64,000 bases of DNA from Schistosoma mansoni (taxonomy: Eukaryota > Platyhelminthes > Trematoda > Strigeidida > Schistosomatidae): NCBI RefSeq assembly GCF_000237925.1, contig NC_031495.1, positions 50,075,925-50,139,924 on the forward strand, given 5' to 3'. A program made the position numbers and the translations under genes. This document shows positions 25,060 through 38,381 of this stretch, one piece after another. Positions within the stretch are counted from its first letter, which is position 1. The number at the start of each line of letters is the position of its first letter. The notes beneath the pieces were generated by a model. It searched no databases. It was not told the DNA's origin and saw only the letters and a list, made by a program, of their open reading frames with translations.

Positions 25060-25600
25060 TTATGAATGGTAACTTTTGAGAACTATTTATGGACCAATGT
25101 GATATGTATATTTCCTATCGTATAGTTGTTAAGTAACTCAACCATTCATATTCATGTTCCTATTATTATGAGCTTTATTTTGACCCATAGACTATTACTG
25201 TACGATTTACCATTCCTGAGTTATACCCAGTCTATTAATTGCTGTTCCCCTTATTCACAGACACATTTGACCAAATCTTGTACAAATGTTATTTTTTAAT
25301 TTATGGTACGATGTGGTCAGTTTGATTGGTATATAGGCCCAGCATGTTTGAGAATAATGATTCATATTGCAGAGGCTGTTATTGGTGTTCTGGACTTAAC
25401 TGGCTTGGCTAGGCAGATAGCAGGACCGACAAGTGCTCTAGACTGCTCGTACAGGTTTCGTGTGTCGCTGGTCCGATCAATAAATCACTGCTCTCCAATT
25501 GGCAGCATCGTCACGTCGTATATTAACTGGGAACTCAGGTCACACGATATAACAAAGCTGCTTGACAATTCGAATATGACATTAAGATTTTATTAAACAT
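25060..25600 (+). repeat. LTR-like repeat (family C), best copy
   Basis: About 540 nt with a TATA-like GGTATATAGGCCCAG near 25,330 and AATAAA near 25,482, the layout of a solo LTR. Matches a diverged plus copy at 31,940-32,420 and a minus piece at 9,710-9,880. Open frame over 25303-25596 is not a known protein. Fossil; class is inference. Confidence 0.45.
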
Positions 25601-26077
25601 GATGTGATGTGAACTGTCTTTAATTTCACATGGATTATTATCTTCAAGAATAACTTGATTATACCAATAGTTCATAAGTACTCATTGGATGTTTAGATAA
25701 TAGGTTCTTATATGGTAATTGGTAAACAGGCTGATGTCATGTAGTGAAACTATTCCTATAACTCTAAACACCACTTCATTGGGGGGATATTAGTATGGAT
25801 TGGTAGGTTGTTAATATTATTGTGACAGTTCATCTGCAGCTGTATTTTCTATCAGCTAACAATTAATATCGTTCAATATTCAATCATCGAGAAGAGAGAG
25901 CTTTACATTACGTCGAGGTTACCCTACACTTAATTATTAGAGGCTGAATTAATAAAAAAAATGAACTATTCAATAAATACAGGTCAAGCCTAACACCAAT
26001 ACGATGCTCATTCATTTTAGCTACGCACAAATATAGTGAATATTCAATATAACGGTTTTTTGACAATTAAATTTTCA

Positions 26078-26280
26078 TAGTTGAACTCATGAGTCGATCC
26101 GAGCTAGACCACCATTGAAAACCTAGAGACACGGGTATGAGACTCCTCAGCAGTGATCACACTGGGACGAAACAGCCGTCCAGTGCTTCTAGGTTTTCAA
26201 TGGTAGTTTAGCCTAGATCGACCCAAGAATTCAACTATTAAAATTACTACGATCTCCAAAAATCCCCATTCTGATAATTA
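26078..26280. repeat. Palindromic Sm-alpha SINE (inverted fusion of two ribozyme halves)
   Basis: Left arm (minus tail, TAGTTGAACTCATGAGTCG) and right arm (plus tail ending CAAGAATTCAACTA) are imperfect reverse complements across 26078-26237. The centre joins a reverse ribozyme core (GACTCCTCAGCAGTG) to a forward GGGACGAAACAGCCGTCCAG. Neither half alone can make a hammerhead. Confidence 0.85.
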
Positions 26281-27279
26281 ACTTTTTCATGAAAATATTC
26301 TAATTACTTGAATCATTTGAGCTTATATTATTCATATCTACTTCAAACTGAGTTCCTGTGTAAACAATATCACTTTAATAATAAGCAAAGTTCAAAATTT
26401 TATTACTAAACCATGGAGGTCCGTTTGTCTCCTTTATAACTGAATGAATTTCTAATATAAGCACAAGCTGATTAAACTGGAAAATACAGACGAATAAGGA
26501 ATGATTTCACAATTACAGTACACCTCAATGAGCAGCAGAAATACTGGGACACATAACGTGATGTGACTTACAAGAAATCTTTTAAAAGATAAAGATTTGT
26601 AAAAATCCTAAAGTTCCAGTGGGATAAAGGTTGAAAAGATGTGGGTTGGTTGTTTAACAACATAATAGCGTATTAAACGAGACTTTTCAAACCATATAGC
26701 AGCCTAAATCAAAACCTGAAATGCTGATATTTAATTAAATCAATTCCAATAGGTTAAACGGAATAAATATACTATGCATGTTAATTGGTATAGGTAGATA
26801 TATAGAAGAGAATCTTTGTTAATGTCAATGACCAATTAACTCTAGAATGATAATGTACCAATTTTATTTAACTCATGACATACAAAATTAGTCTTACTTA
26901 AACGTTGTGGTGCGGTACGTCTTATATTTGGATGTGATGGTTTCGAATCCGCCAGATGTACCGTCAAAATATAGTCGATATTTATCTCTTTGAATGGAAA
27001 ATTTAGCTACTTCCAACAAATGTCCCGAATGGCAGATACAATTAGACAAGTTATTATCTTTATTCACATGATATCCAACCATTAGTTTGGATAAAGATAT
27101 AGCTTTCATCAACAAGATAGCACCTCCAGCTAGGGGTGATATGCTGTTGCATTATCTTAGTCGGAAACCATCTGGACGAATCATACTCAATATTTTATGA
27201 AGCTAAATGCGTGATCATCTCGTTAGTGGTTTAATCCCACAAAACAAGACCAAGTTGAGAGCTACCGGAGTCATAAGCA

Positions 27280-27335
27280 GGGATGAAACAGCCGTCTAGT
27301 ATATGCTCAATTGTCTCATTTTTATATCGACGTTT
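27280..27335 (+). repeat. Sm-alpha SINE scrap
   Basis: GGGATGAAACAGCCGTCTAG followed by CTCAATTGTCTCAT aligns with the ribozyme 3' half and tail. Very short and diverged. Confidence 0.4.
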
Positions 27336-27809
27336 AAAAAGTTAAACCCGTCATTTTGTTCGTACTTCATTGTAGAATTTAATGTTGGGATGGGGTTTGT
27401 CTAAGCTTCCTGAACAAATGTAAAGAGTGATTTACATCATATTAGGCAATGAACGTTTTATTGGTGAGTCTAAAGTAATATAATCCACTAACAATCAAAT
27501 CCAACCGAGGTTACCTTAGATAACTGACGGAAATGAAGACTAAAGCAGGTCCGGGTGATGAGCTAATGGGCACTTATCAGTCTATTTTTGCAAATCCAGT
27601 TGTTAAATATGAATTCATTAGGAAGTAATGGTGTAGTAGATGTTGGATTGTAAGTACACCATGCATAAAGTAGCGTTGACCACTTGATGTGAGATGTTTA
27701 TGTGTTCAGTAATCAGTCACATATTGAGTCATAGGCCTTGGCGACACAAAAGATATTCGTAGTAGGATAGGAATTACGACTAGCCAGAACATTTGACGTC
27801 CAAATGATT

Positions 27810-28025
27810 AAAACATTGATGATAAATATATTTTTGTTATATCTCATTGAGTGAAAAATTGTATCCCTGACCTTTCGCGATAATGTAAGCCAGTTCTTTG
27901 AAGTAAATAAAAAAGTGGCTTACATTAAGTCATGAAAAGTCAGAAATACAATTTTTCTACTATCTGACCAATACTCAATTTATTTGAAATTATCAAGTCC
28001 AACATTGGTATTGATACATATAAAC
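27810..28025 (-). repeat. Hairpin-forming repeat (family D), copy 2
   Basis: Reverse of 2,590-2,815. Here a larger inverted pair is visible: GAAAAATTGTATCCCTGAC near 27,853 against GTCAGAAATACAATTTTTC near 27,941, with AATGTAAGCCA/TGGCTTACATT inside. Confidence 0.7.
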
Positions 28026-29750
28026 CCATTAATAATTAAAACTCACATGGCATATAACGAATCTAGCAATATTTTTAAATTCACTTTTCAAGGTTTCTAT
28101 GTAGATCTATAGATTAAAAGCGGTTAAACAGAAAGGTATTACTATTAAGTTTGTCCTTTCAACCATTTGATCTACAACTGTGATCCATAATTATAAGCAA
28201 CGTATGCTATTAGAGATAAGACGGTCCTCATATAGTGGTTCATAGATAGTTTCAAACTCACAGAAAAACAGGATGATCTTATAAAATTACCATGTATAAC
28301 GTGAAAGTAAAATTCTAGTGCTTTACCTTATTTCTGGTAAAAAACTGAGGTATGATTAGAAGAATGAGTACTGTTGTAATTTACCTTATTACGACCCAGC
28401 TATTCCTATTGCTTAGTATTCTGAGACACTAGTTCACTAGACAAGTCCCCAAACTAGAACACGGTTGAACAGAAAGAAATCATATTCCAAATAACAAGGG
28501 CAGATGGAAGTAAGAAGCACAATAAGAGATACGTTAGTATATTTATAGTTTTTACATGAGAAGATTCTAGAATGTCCTCCAAGTATCGACTAGCGCTGGT
28601 TGGATAAGAATAAGCCGATCAGCGGGTGCCAACGCATTCATGCACGGAGCATGCTATAATACAATCTGTGTCCCGCTAACAAGTTCGTTACTAGCTTTTC
28701 ATGAGTTAAACTAACCCGCCTAATTTGAGATGATACAGTTATGAACTCAACTGAGACTAACAAATTATATGAAGGCAAATGTATACGCTCTATTTTCTCA
28801 ACTTTGAGCCTATCCCATCGATTTACATGGCGGAATTATGCTTAATGTTTGCAGGTAAATCGTAAAAAAATAACATACAAACTCAGAAACTGTTCAATGT
28901 TGGTAGCTAAAGACAGGTGCTGAAATCAATCAAAACTATGTGACAAAATGAGAATTTGGCAGAACTTCCATCGGACAGACAAGTGGTATGTTTAATCAGT
29001 TGCAGTTAAGAAGTACGAAAATAATTCTAGTTTCATGTCAAATGTAATATTTTATACTTTGATAACTACTAGATGCTTACCATACAGTGTGCATATTACG
29101 GACACATATAAATCGTCACAATAAAAACATGTGGTTTTCACAAACAAGTAAAAATAATAATATGATTTTCAATCCCAGTATAAACTACCGAACATTGCAT
29201 ACAAGTTCACTCGACAAGTTTGCAGACAAAAGGTTAGTTATCAGTTAATGTCATTACTGAAGCATGCAAGATGCAACAAACTATTACGAGAATTATCTGG
29301 ATAACAAAGGAGTTTATCGAAGAATTTATATCCTAAAATTACGGATTACTTCAGTGATCTATTCATTAATTCACATCCGACAATCCAATCAAAAACTAGA
29401 AAAGCATGCTAAAATGTCTCAGATATTTTATACATCGATAAAGAAATATTAACATGTAAGCCGAGTAAAGGTTCTTTGAAAAGTCATGTTTTGATCAGGA
29501 ATGTAATCAAAGACATTTATTATCCAGATATAACACAGAGGTGGTACTATAAAATAATCTGACAAATTACCATAACACTGAAGTAAAAAAAGAAGCAAAA
29601 CTGAAGTTTTATGTACAACACGTGGTTTAAGGACACTTCGAAAGACTAAATCAAGGTAGTAGAAAAAGTAGTTATTTTTTAAACGAATTGAAAATAAATA
29701 AAAGAGGTTTGAAATAAACAAGATCGAACTGCCAATTACAAAATGCTAAG

Positions 29751-32700
29751 TTATCCGAAATGAAACTCGAAGTGAGCACCTTCAAATGGATGCATGTGGG
29801 AGAATGGAAAACCATTGAAAGGATGACCACCAAACGGGTTTTGAGCTTGCTGTTCAGGATCCAGCGGATCGATTCCATTTTCAAATTGTGTACGTTTCTC
29901 TGGATAAGTTTAATAATAGTAAACAAAACGAAATAATTCATTCGCCTATATTAAAGAAAATTCAACGCTTAATATATAACAAAAGTATTCCCAATCACTA
30001 TTTCAAAGAAGGAAATGTTTTGCGAACGATACGACATCCAAAGACAGAGTCTTGTTTAAGTTACTAACTCAATGATTTAAAACTAGCGTACATACACACA
30101 GTATGAAAGATTATGGGTCAGCAAAACCTGACGACAAAAGTAAAAATTGGCTACTCAGTTAATTACCTTGTCAGTTTTTACGATATGAAATGCTTGACAT
30201 TAAAAATTATTCAAGACAACAAATGATTTCAACCCAGAATACATTCATACAAAAGCATAATACTTCATCTTTCTACTCAAAAATAGGAATGAAAAATAAT
30301 TCGAGTGCTAATTACCTTGAATAGTTATAGGTGCTGGAGAACACAATAATTTGAAAAATACGTATGTTAATAATAATGATATGAAGAAATAACTTTCCTA
30401 TCCAGACTTTAACACATGACACAGTCCTCTTTAATAAAATCTAAGCGCGCTAGAGATACTATAATTCTTACCAACCGGAAACGAAGCTAGCTGCACTGAG
30501 ATGCTGTTGTGAAGTTTGGACGATTAAAGAACTTTAGATTATATCTAGAAATCTTTTTGATGAGTCATTTTTTAAAATAACTACTGGACTTTAATTGTGC
30601 AAAGCTCTTAAGGACCGTAAATAGTAACTGATGTCTTCCCAATCAAGAATTATACACTATTTTTGAAAGGCAGAAGTTGTAAATTTCGGAACTTTATCTA
30701 GGTAAACTCACCGTCATCTGTAAGGACCTCCTTAGCTGCAGAAATTTCAACGAACTTTTTCTCAGCTTGCACTCTTTCTTCGCCCTGAAATTTGTCCGGA
30801 TGATATTCAGCAGCCATTTTTCGATAGGCTTTCAAAATATCCTTTTTAGAAGCTGATTTGGGCACCCCAAGTATCTTATAGTAATCACGACGGTTGCTTG
30901 CTTTTAGAAGCTTTTGAGCCTTTTTCATGCCCTCTTTCGCTTTCTGATTATTTGACTCATGTTCCAATATTTTTTGGTATGTTGAAATGGCTAGATAGTA
31001 AAATAAAATGACAAAAATTTCTTGTGAAAGATAAGTAAAGAGATGTATACACTATAATTATTGCTAAATAACTGAACGATTATTCTAGCATAAAATACGA
31101 CGGAACGATAGTTCACCTATTGTTTTATTATAAACAAAGTAGGATTAGGTGCAGATATGCATTGGTTGCTACATTACATTTCAGCAAAGTTAAAGGAAAT
31201 TATCTAGATGATTACAAAAAAACACAAGTGTGTGTAGGAGAAGCAAATAGAAAACTAAATGTTAAGGTTGAAATAATTTGCTTATAACTCATACCACTGG
31301 GATCAATGAAAAGAGCTGTCACCAACCTAATTAATGTATAAATAAATTAATATATCTGTAATATCCCAATGAATAGAAAATCTATTTTTTCCTATTCATT
31401 GAGATATTACAAATACATTAATTTATTTATAACAGTCTACCCAATGCTCAATTTATCCAAAATTATCAAATCAAAACTTGGTAATGATACCCAATTAATG
31501 TATATTCGTAACTTGAGATGAAACAAAAATGTAATCTTAAACTGGTAAAATGTTTTGTGGATAAATACACAATGACACTGGAAAACTGGATTACATTTTC
31601 ACTGTCCAATCAAAACCTATTTACGCAGTACAGATTTAAGAACTTGGCTTTGGGAGATGACTTCTGTGAAGGCCAATGACACTATTCGGTTGTCTCAACT
31701 GAATTAGAGAAGAATGAGGTTTTAACCTGAGTATTGCATCTGAATAAGATGGTTAGTTATGCTAATGTTTTATCAAGCCAAGTATATTATCCATCTTTGA
31801 GAGGACTGCTAATAACAAAATGATACAGCATTCTTAAGATATCAGTTTATCAGTTGGAAGCCGAACGCAAGGTATCACTTAGGTATTGGTCAAACATAAC
31901 TGTCTAGAGGATTAGATGAAAATCGGATGGTGTTTTATCTGAATGAAGAATAGATGCTAGGAATTATTTATGGATCATTATTACATATGTTTCTATTGGA
32001 TTGCTATTAAGTAACTAAATTATACATATATTTATATTCCTTTTATCATAAGCTTTCATTTGACCTATTGGCTACTGTCATACGATTTACCACTCTTGAT
32101 TTATTCCCAATCTATCAGTTAGTCTCACATCCATTTTTGACTTGATTGTACATGATTATTATTTTTCATTTTATAGTGTGATGCGGTTTGAGCTGCTTGT
32201 ATATAAACTACTGTATATAACATACGATCCACACAGCGGAGGCTGATATTTGTGTTCTGAATTGGACGAGCTGGGCTGGGAGAGAAGTTGCCACACAGAG
32301 GAACAATAAGGACTCGGAGTTTAATTAAGGCTGCTAGTGTTGTTTAACGTGTGATTGATATAGCACAGGGAAAAGGTCATAAGGATGGATATTTTGATTG
32401 GTGATTTCGTCACGTGATATCTGACGGGCCATAAGACAACAGATGTAACTCATAGGAATATCAAAATGAATTAAAATTAATGACAATCCAGTGACATCTA
32501 GACCTTTTGCTTAAGGTTTTTACATTTGGATTCCTTCCACTTCTTCAAAGTGATATGGTAATCCTTATCTTAGCGAAATTATACAAAGCTCGGGCCTCAA
32601 TAAGCTGAAACGGTTGATAAAAGCATGTATACTTGATGGGTACCTTTTCTAAAATGTTTTGTATGTGGCTGGAATCAATATTTCATAGACCAAACTAGTA

Positions 32701-35700
32701 ATAGTCAATCAGTCAGCTCCAACGTAGGACCAGGCACATATATGCATCGGTCCAAGCTGCCATGCCTCATTAGCACAACAAGATGAACACGGAATTCATA
32801 GTAGTTAATTTGGTGATGGCAATATATAAAAGTAAGATTGTATATAAGGATATAGTACAGAATGAAAGACATATATGAAGCGACTTTAATCTTATAGTTT
32901 AAGGGAAAACAGAGAGTGTACACACCTCTATGAAGTAAACTGTTAGCTTGTGAGATAACTAATAAACCTATCCACTAAATGAACCGAATAACGAGGGTTT
33001 AATACCCCTTAAATCAATAGCCAGAGTAGCTAAAACTGAAATGCCGCTCGGTAACCGAGTGTAAGTCAGCATGTTCGGCTTTGAGTAACACCTTTTTCTG
33101 AGTCAATGGTGCTAACCAAAATATAACCAGACCAAAAATATAAAGTGAGTTTTAAAGCCACAGCTTAGTAACTTAAAGTAGTGTTTTAGTAGATAAACCA
33201 CTACTCCATAGATGAGTAACTGGAATTAAACGCAGTAAGGCGTCACTATACGTTTCTTAAACTATGTATGACTAAGTTATAATTTTGGCTTTACCTTTAG
33301 ACGATTTGAAATGATAATCACGTTCCGCCTGCCCATACCGTAGAGGAATACTTCTTCTTTAGGGGCCTGAAAAGGAGAATTGGTTTCGAGTGGTCCTAAA
33401 GATTTAAGTGTAACGACAGAGCCCAAGGGACAACTGCTGAGGCCCGGTCATACAAGACCTTCTACTGAGTAGTTTAAGAGGAGTTTGTCCATTAATTAAA
33501 AGACCTTATCGCCGGAGAAGGAAGTCTATAAGGTTGGGTGGAGTGTAGCACTTTCAAACCCAACTTTTTCTAACCCCTTCCTTCCCTTGTGAGAAGGCAT
33601 CATCATTGAAGACAATGGTTGCCGACAGTAAACATTTTACTTCCGTCACTCTCCAGTACAATCACTAGTATGACTTTACTCTCGGACCTCCACCTGTTGC
33701 TTTGTCTTACCGCTCACCAATCAACCTGCCTGGGATGATAGGACTTAAGGAAACTAGTGTTCCGGAAGAAATAACTCAGTTGGGCATGCAAGCCCGACTG
33801 GCACGCTAAAGCAGCAGGTACGGTCAGGTTTAAGATTTTAAATCAATGGGTTATAGGGTACAATTCTATCTTGTTAACGACAATGCATCGGGGAGTTGGT
33901 TCAGAACATTACCAAATGTGAGTGGAACACCGGTTGTAACTTGAAATACATGAAACAAGTTGCTAGTGCAAAATCTTACCATCCTGAAAACGGTCAGCAT
34001 TTATATAAGCTTCAGCTTGATAAAGTTGGAATTCAGTACTTTCAGGATAATGTTGAACAACAGATTCACAATACGGGACTCCATCAACACTTTTAGCCTA
34101 AGATAGTTGATCACAAACAAAAATACTGTGAAGGTAAAATACAATAATCTGTGATATAAATATACAAAATCAACTTTTTGTTTAGCAGAACAAGCCATAA
34201 AAATAAACCGTATATATTGCGGGTCATACACTAGATTAAGTGTAACCTGACAAACAAATAAATGGACAATCGCCGAAAATGTATATAGCGATGCACGTTA
34301 AAATGCAAATACTTATACTTGAGATTTTACGAGATAACTGGGATGACTAGATAAGGAAACACTAATTACATGAACGAGTACCATATGCTTTTAGAAGTCC
34401 CGGTTTCCATGTATAGATAGTAGGGTTTACAACAAGCATTCTAGAGACATTTAAACTTGTATTCACGATAGATTTTCAAGTAGTTGTATTGTGAGTATTA
34501 ATCGTATACTTGATGCCGGGATGTACGTCAGAAGTTTCAAAATACAAGGGGTTCAAGTTCAACCGCGGCTGTTAACCTAATGCGTTTGTCAGGGTCGCTT
34601 ATTATGATGACCCGATTGAGTAACACTGATTGCAACACTTATTACTTAACGTCCGAATATGCTAGAAAAGTCATTTGAAGAAGGAATGTGGGGGCGGTGG
34701 GGTTTTTGCACGAATAACCAGCACATTCAGTGAAGTAGTCTTCCTGTATTAGGGGACAGGTTAGAAAAAATGGCCATGAAAATAACACTGGACAAGAATT
34801 ATCAGTATCAACTGTAAATTTGAAGTGTGTAGTCAGAGCGACAAAAACAACTAATAGTGGGAAAGTAGTAGGTGACCGGCCTTAAGCAGATGTCTCTATA
34901 GTCACACTCCGAGGTCATTGAGACCATCAACAGTAAGTTTGTCTTTTTCAATTTCTTAAGTGATATGCTCTCATAATGCGGGCAAACCGAGAGCGTCAAG
35001 TGCTTACCCACACCCAGCAGCGTTCGAGACCCCTAACAGCTCTTTTCTTGGCTTCATAAAGTCCATTGTTTCGATTTTCAATGGCTTCATTTTAAATACG
35101 TCTTTATCACGCTTCAAACTACACGTCAAAGCTCTTAATGTTCGGATCCAATGTCAAGTCAAACACTAGGCATAACAAAGACCCTAGAGCCCCTTTGTGC
35201 AGACCAACGCTGTCTCTGGAACTCACGTACAAAGCTCAGTTGATTTAACTAAGTTAACCTAAGCCGTCGAGTAACCTCGGTTAAACAATATGGGTAACTA
35301 GCACAGTTCATTATTCATGTATCCGGAATTGTTAGCGACTTCTTGTGGTTTTACCATTGTAGAGGTAGTGTTCATGTTGACATTCCAGTGAACAAATAAC
35401 AACGATCTCTTACAGAAACTAAGTTTAGGAAATCGTTCAATACTAACCAGCTAGTCATCAGCTTTTCGTAATTAACGTACAATATAGCATAAATATGCAT
35501 TGGGACAAGTTGCTACACCACCTTAGCATAGAGATGGAATCAGTAAAGGCAGGGTGTATGGGAGTCTAGATAGTGGTACTATCAATCATAATAAGAAAGA
35601 TTCAATGACGAGAAAAAGGTTTAGAAGGAAAAAATGAGCTAAGGGGAAAATGACTGATTAATTTACTTGTGTACTAATTACAGATTTCATTTATTCAACC

Positions 35701-38381
35701 AGTGCTCGACAGCCAGTCCCAGCATTGCTCACTTTGTCATTCTACAGTATATTAACAACGCTTAGGAAACACTATAAGATGTTGATAGCCAACGGAAGTT
35801 CTCTACTTCGAAAGACTTCACAGTTATGAAGTAAAACAGAAGATTTATGAACAGCATATTCGTCCGTTGGCTGGTAAATGGATCTCTGGGGTACGCCAGA
35901 TGGCAAACTAGTTAGTCACTAACAAATTATGGTTGGTGAAACTTCCCAAATGAGTGAATTGATCCACACGCTCGATCAACTCCCTCTATATGATTAGACT
36001 AGGTGTTGACACAGACCAGTACTGAAGCATCATTTTGAGGAAACAAAACTACATTATCTACCAATGAGTGTATCACCGAAATCAACTACTGAAAAGTTAG
36101 ACGGAAAGTGTGAGTCCTAGGGACACATGCATTAATAAATTGTACAAAAGTGGGAAAAGCATTTATATTGTGCCAGTCCCAAACGTATGGAAAGACATTG
36201 TTGGCCGAAAAATAAAGATAGATAAACTACATCGTTAGAAATCAACAGAAAATCGGACCTCCTGAAACACACGTTTGGATTTAGACTACACATTCGTGAT
36301 TTGTCCAGACACTAATCGATGCTCAAAAATGCCAACAGTGAAAGAAAGTGATTTGAACACTCGTTAGAGAATTGACTATGAAAGTTTGTTTAGAGAAACA
36401 CTGACATCTGCAGTAAAACAGAAGTGATATTAATGAGTAATCTGAAGCAAAACGTCATTATAAGATGCTCAGATACACCTCAGAGAACGTTTAGGAGGAA
36501 GAGCGGAAATAAAACAAAAAGTACCGTGGATATATTATGCATCTCTGAGTAGATGGTGTGGTCCGAGTACCACATATTCAACATACTGAATCAGTATATG
36601 TATTATAGTCAACCTGTCATGACCTTTTAGGATTAAATTTCAGTACATTATGTGCTTTCCAACTGGATTTTAAAAGCTAGCAGACAGACAAAAACCAAAT
36701 GAAAATTGACAAATGATTTTTGACACGACCTGGATAAGTGGTACGCAAACAAATTCTAGAATGAAGTCGTTAGCTATAGACAACAAATAAGGGATTCACA
36801 TTGTTAGCTAAACTAAGGAGGAATGTGTGACAATTAAGCAAACACACCAGGAAAGACAGTTACTCGCCTATAGGTAATTGAAACGTGTTGAAGATTAGAA
36901 AGATTACCTGAAAATTCCCTAAAAGTGACATTAAATCTCTGACCTATGTTAAGGCACTGATTAAGATCCATCCTGAAATGTTTTAAGTCGATGCGAGTAG
37001 CACGAACTAGACAATGTAACGCTGACACCGATTGACATTAGTTCTTGTGGTAATTATAATTAATGTCCGACAGTTGAACTCCTTAACCGTCGCGCTACCA
37101 TTTGGCAATATTTCAATAGAAAGAAAATACGTAGCGAGCTAGAAATCATAAGGAAATGTATACACATAATGGTGAGCCATGCCTAGATTGTGAGTAGACT
37201 GAATTGGTATAAAGCGTTTTGTAAAATCGAATATTAAACATATTAGTAACAAGTTGTGCATGTCTTAAGATTATAAGACTTAGAGGTCGCATATGAATAA
37301 CTCACTTTTGCATGACAGTGACAGAGGCTAATGTTTGCTTGATTAGCATATTCAGGATTTGAAGACTCGAGTTTGACTATCTCTGCTGCTTTCTTGATGC
37401 AATCAGAGTACCTTTCGGCTTCCAAAGCCTCTTGAGTGGCTGTTATAGCCTTGGCAACCTTATTTACTTTTTTGTAAAAGCTCAAACAGGCCTTATCATC
37501 TTGATCAAGCCTGAGACACTCTCGAAGCTCATTGGTAGCCTGCACTGCAAACCCAGCGTCATACATTATTTGGCTGATTCTCAGTAATCCTTCGCGGTTA
37601 TCATTGGTCAGATGGACGCCAAATCTCATTTCTTGTAAACCCTGAGGACAATAATTAAGCAGAAGAATTACCTTTTGCACGTCTCCTAAGCTTAAATAAC
37701 ACCTTGCTCTCAATTCACGTAGCTCCTCAGCATAATCGACAGACTCTACTAATTTGTCCAATAATGTAAGAGCTTCTCTGTATTCACTGTTCGCGAACAA
37801 TTTACGAGCATCTTCCCACTGATTTTGTAGTTTGTGTATTTCAGATATTTTGGCGCTTACGCCAGTATCATGATTTAGCTACGCAATAAATTTTTGTAGT
37901 TGAAAACAGTACCACACTTTCATAATCTTCTATAGCTTCCATCAGCTTCCCCATTCTTAGCTTCACATACGCCCGGTGTTTTCTTGCCTGCGAATTAATC
38001 AAGATAAGTTATGACTAACAGGAATGAAATCTGGATTTAGCTCCAAAGCTCTATTAAAATCCAAAAGAGACATCCTACAATTAGATAGTGCGATGTATGC
38101 TGTGCCTCTTTTATAGTGGGCCATATAACTATTAGGACTTTTTCCTAACAAATTACAAGTACTTTTGACATACCGATAGCATCACTGTACAGTGATAGAG
38201 CTTCCTCAAATTTACCGGATGCTAAAAGTCTAGTCCCTTTCTCCAGTATATCTTCCACACTAGCATTAACTGATAGGGTTGCTAAATGACTAAAGTTAGG
38301 GATAAACATTACAATACCGATAGCGTAAAAACATGTTAACGTAAAATAATAAGAGAAGGACGCCCAAACTTTGTGAAGCAT
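29751..38381 (-). CDS. DNAJC3: DnaJ homolog subfamily C member 3 (p58IPK), ER-lumen TPR/J-domain co-chaperone, 7 exons
   Basis: Family role (known): an ER-lumenal co-chaperone that binds unfolded clients through its TPRs, hands them to BiP through its J domain, and restrains PERK/PKR-type eIF2alpha kinases. Exons read from the sequence: 38381-38174, 38144-38020, 37987-37913, 37878-37306, 34097-33980, 30990-30712, 29899-29751. Every junction has GT/AG ends and matching phase, giving 1527 nt and 508 residues, close to the vertebrate length. Residues 1 to about 40 are hydrophobic (signal peptide or anchor). TPR-like helices follow through exons 1-5 ([39 protein letters not shown]). Exon 6 carries the J domain with RDYYKILGV and the HPD tripeptide (AAEYHPDKF). 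The tail DPLDPEQQ...HFEFHFG matches the DNAJC3 C-terminus. Start: the only ATG before the hydrophobic segment. Introns 1-3 are 29, 32 and 34 nt; introns 4-6 are 3208, 2989 and 812 nt and hold repeats. The gene looks intact. Confidence 0.95.
31335..31505 (-). repeat. Hairpin-forming repeat (family D), copy 3, in a DNAJC3 intron
   Basis: Arms of about 38 nt (TGTAATATCCCAATGAATAG / CTATTCATTGAGATATTACA) with a 6-nt loop, then the same flank as copies 1 and 2 (CCCAATGCTCAATTTATCC). The internal part is lost. Confidence 0.7.
31940..32420 (+). repeat. LTR-like repeat (family C), diverged copy in a DNAJC3 intron
   Basis: Follows 25,060-25,600 block by block (ATTTATGGA; TAAGTAACT; TACGATTTACCA; GCGGAGGCTGATATTTGTGT). 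Fossil, older than the 25-kb copy by eye. Confidence 0.5.
32690..32900 (-). repeat. LINE 3' tail remnant (same family as 15.6 kb)
   Basis: AGTCAATCAGTCAGCTCCAA, then CCTCATTAGCACAAC align with 15,635-15,700. Only the 3' tail is present. Confidence 0.55.
33250..33860. other. Anonymous less AT-rich segment in a DNAJC3 intron
   Basis: Base composition differs from the surrounding intron (GAGGCCCGGTCATACAAGAC; GCCCGACTGGCACGC). No open frame, no match elsewhere in the window. Possibly the 5' part of an old retroelement; unproven. Confidence 0.3.
35450..36240 (-). repeat. Heavily decayed LINE copy in a DNAJC3 intron
   Basis: Collinear with 15,640-16,520 on the same strand: 3' tail at 35,450-35,680, then the FTYLGS region (GATCCACACGCTCGATCAAC), the RT box area (AAACTACATTATCTACC) and GTACAAAAGTGGGAAAAGC. 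No open frame survives. Clearly older than the 15.6-kb copy. Confidence 0.65.
37879..38173 (-). other. DNAJC3: DNAJC3 5' micro-intron cluster (29, 32 and 34 nt)
   Basis: Three introns sit within 295 nt: 38173-38145, 38019-37988 and 37912-37879. Each begins GT (GTATGT, GTTAGT, GTACTG) and ends AG. Removing them joins TPR coding sequence in frame with no stop. Micro-introns at gene 5' ends are an established schistosome feature. Confidence 0.9.

Noticed and set aside
33896-34096. Plus-strand open frame of 66 codons with protein-like look
   Set aside because: It is the antisense shadow of DNAJC3 exon 5 (33980-34097), whose minus-strand reading joins neighbouring exons in phase and matches the family.
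37060-37115. tRNA-like string GTAGCGCGACGGTTAAGGAG on the minus strand
   Set aside because: Resembles a box A only; no box B at the right spacing and no fold. Likely an old repeat.
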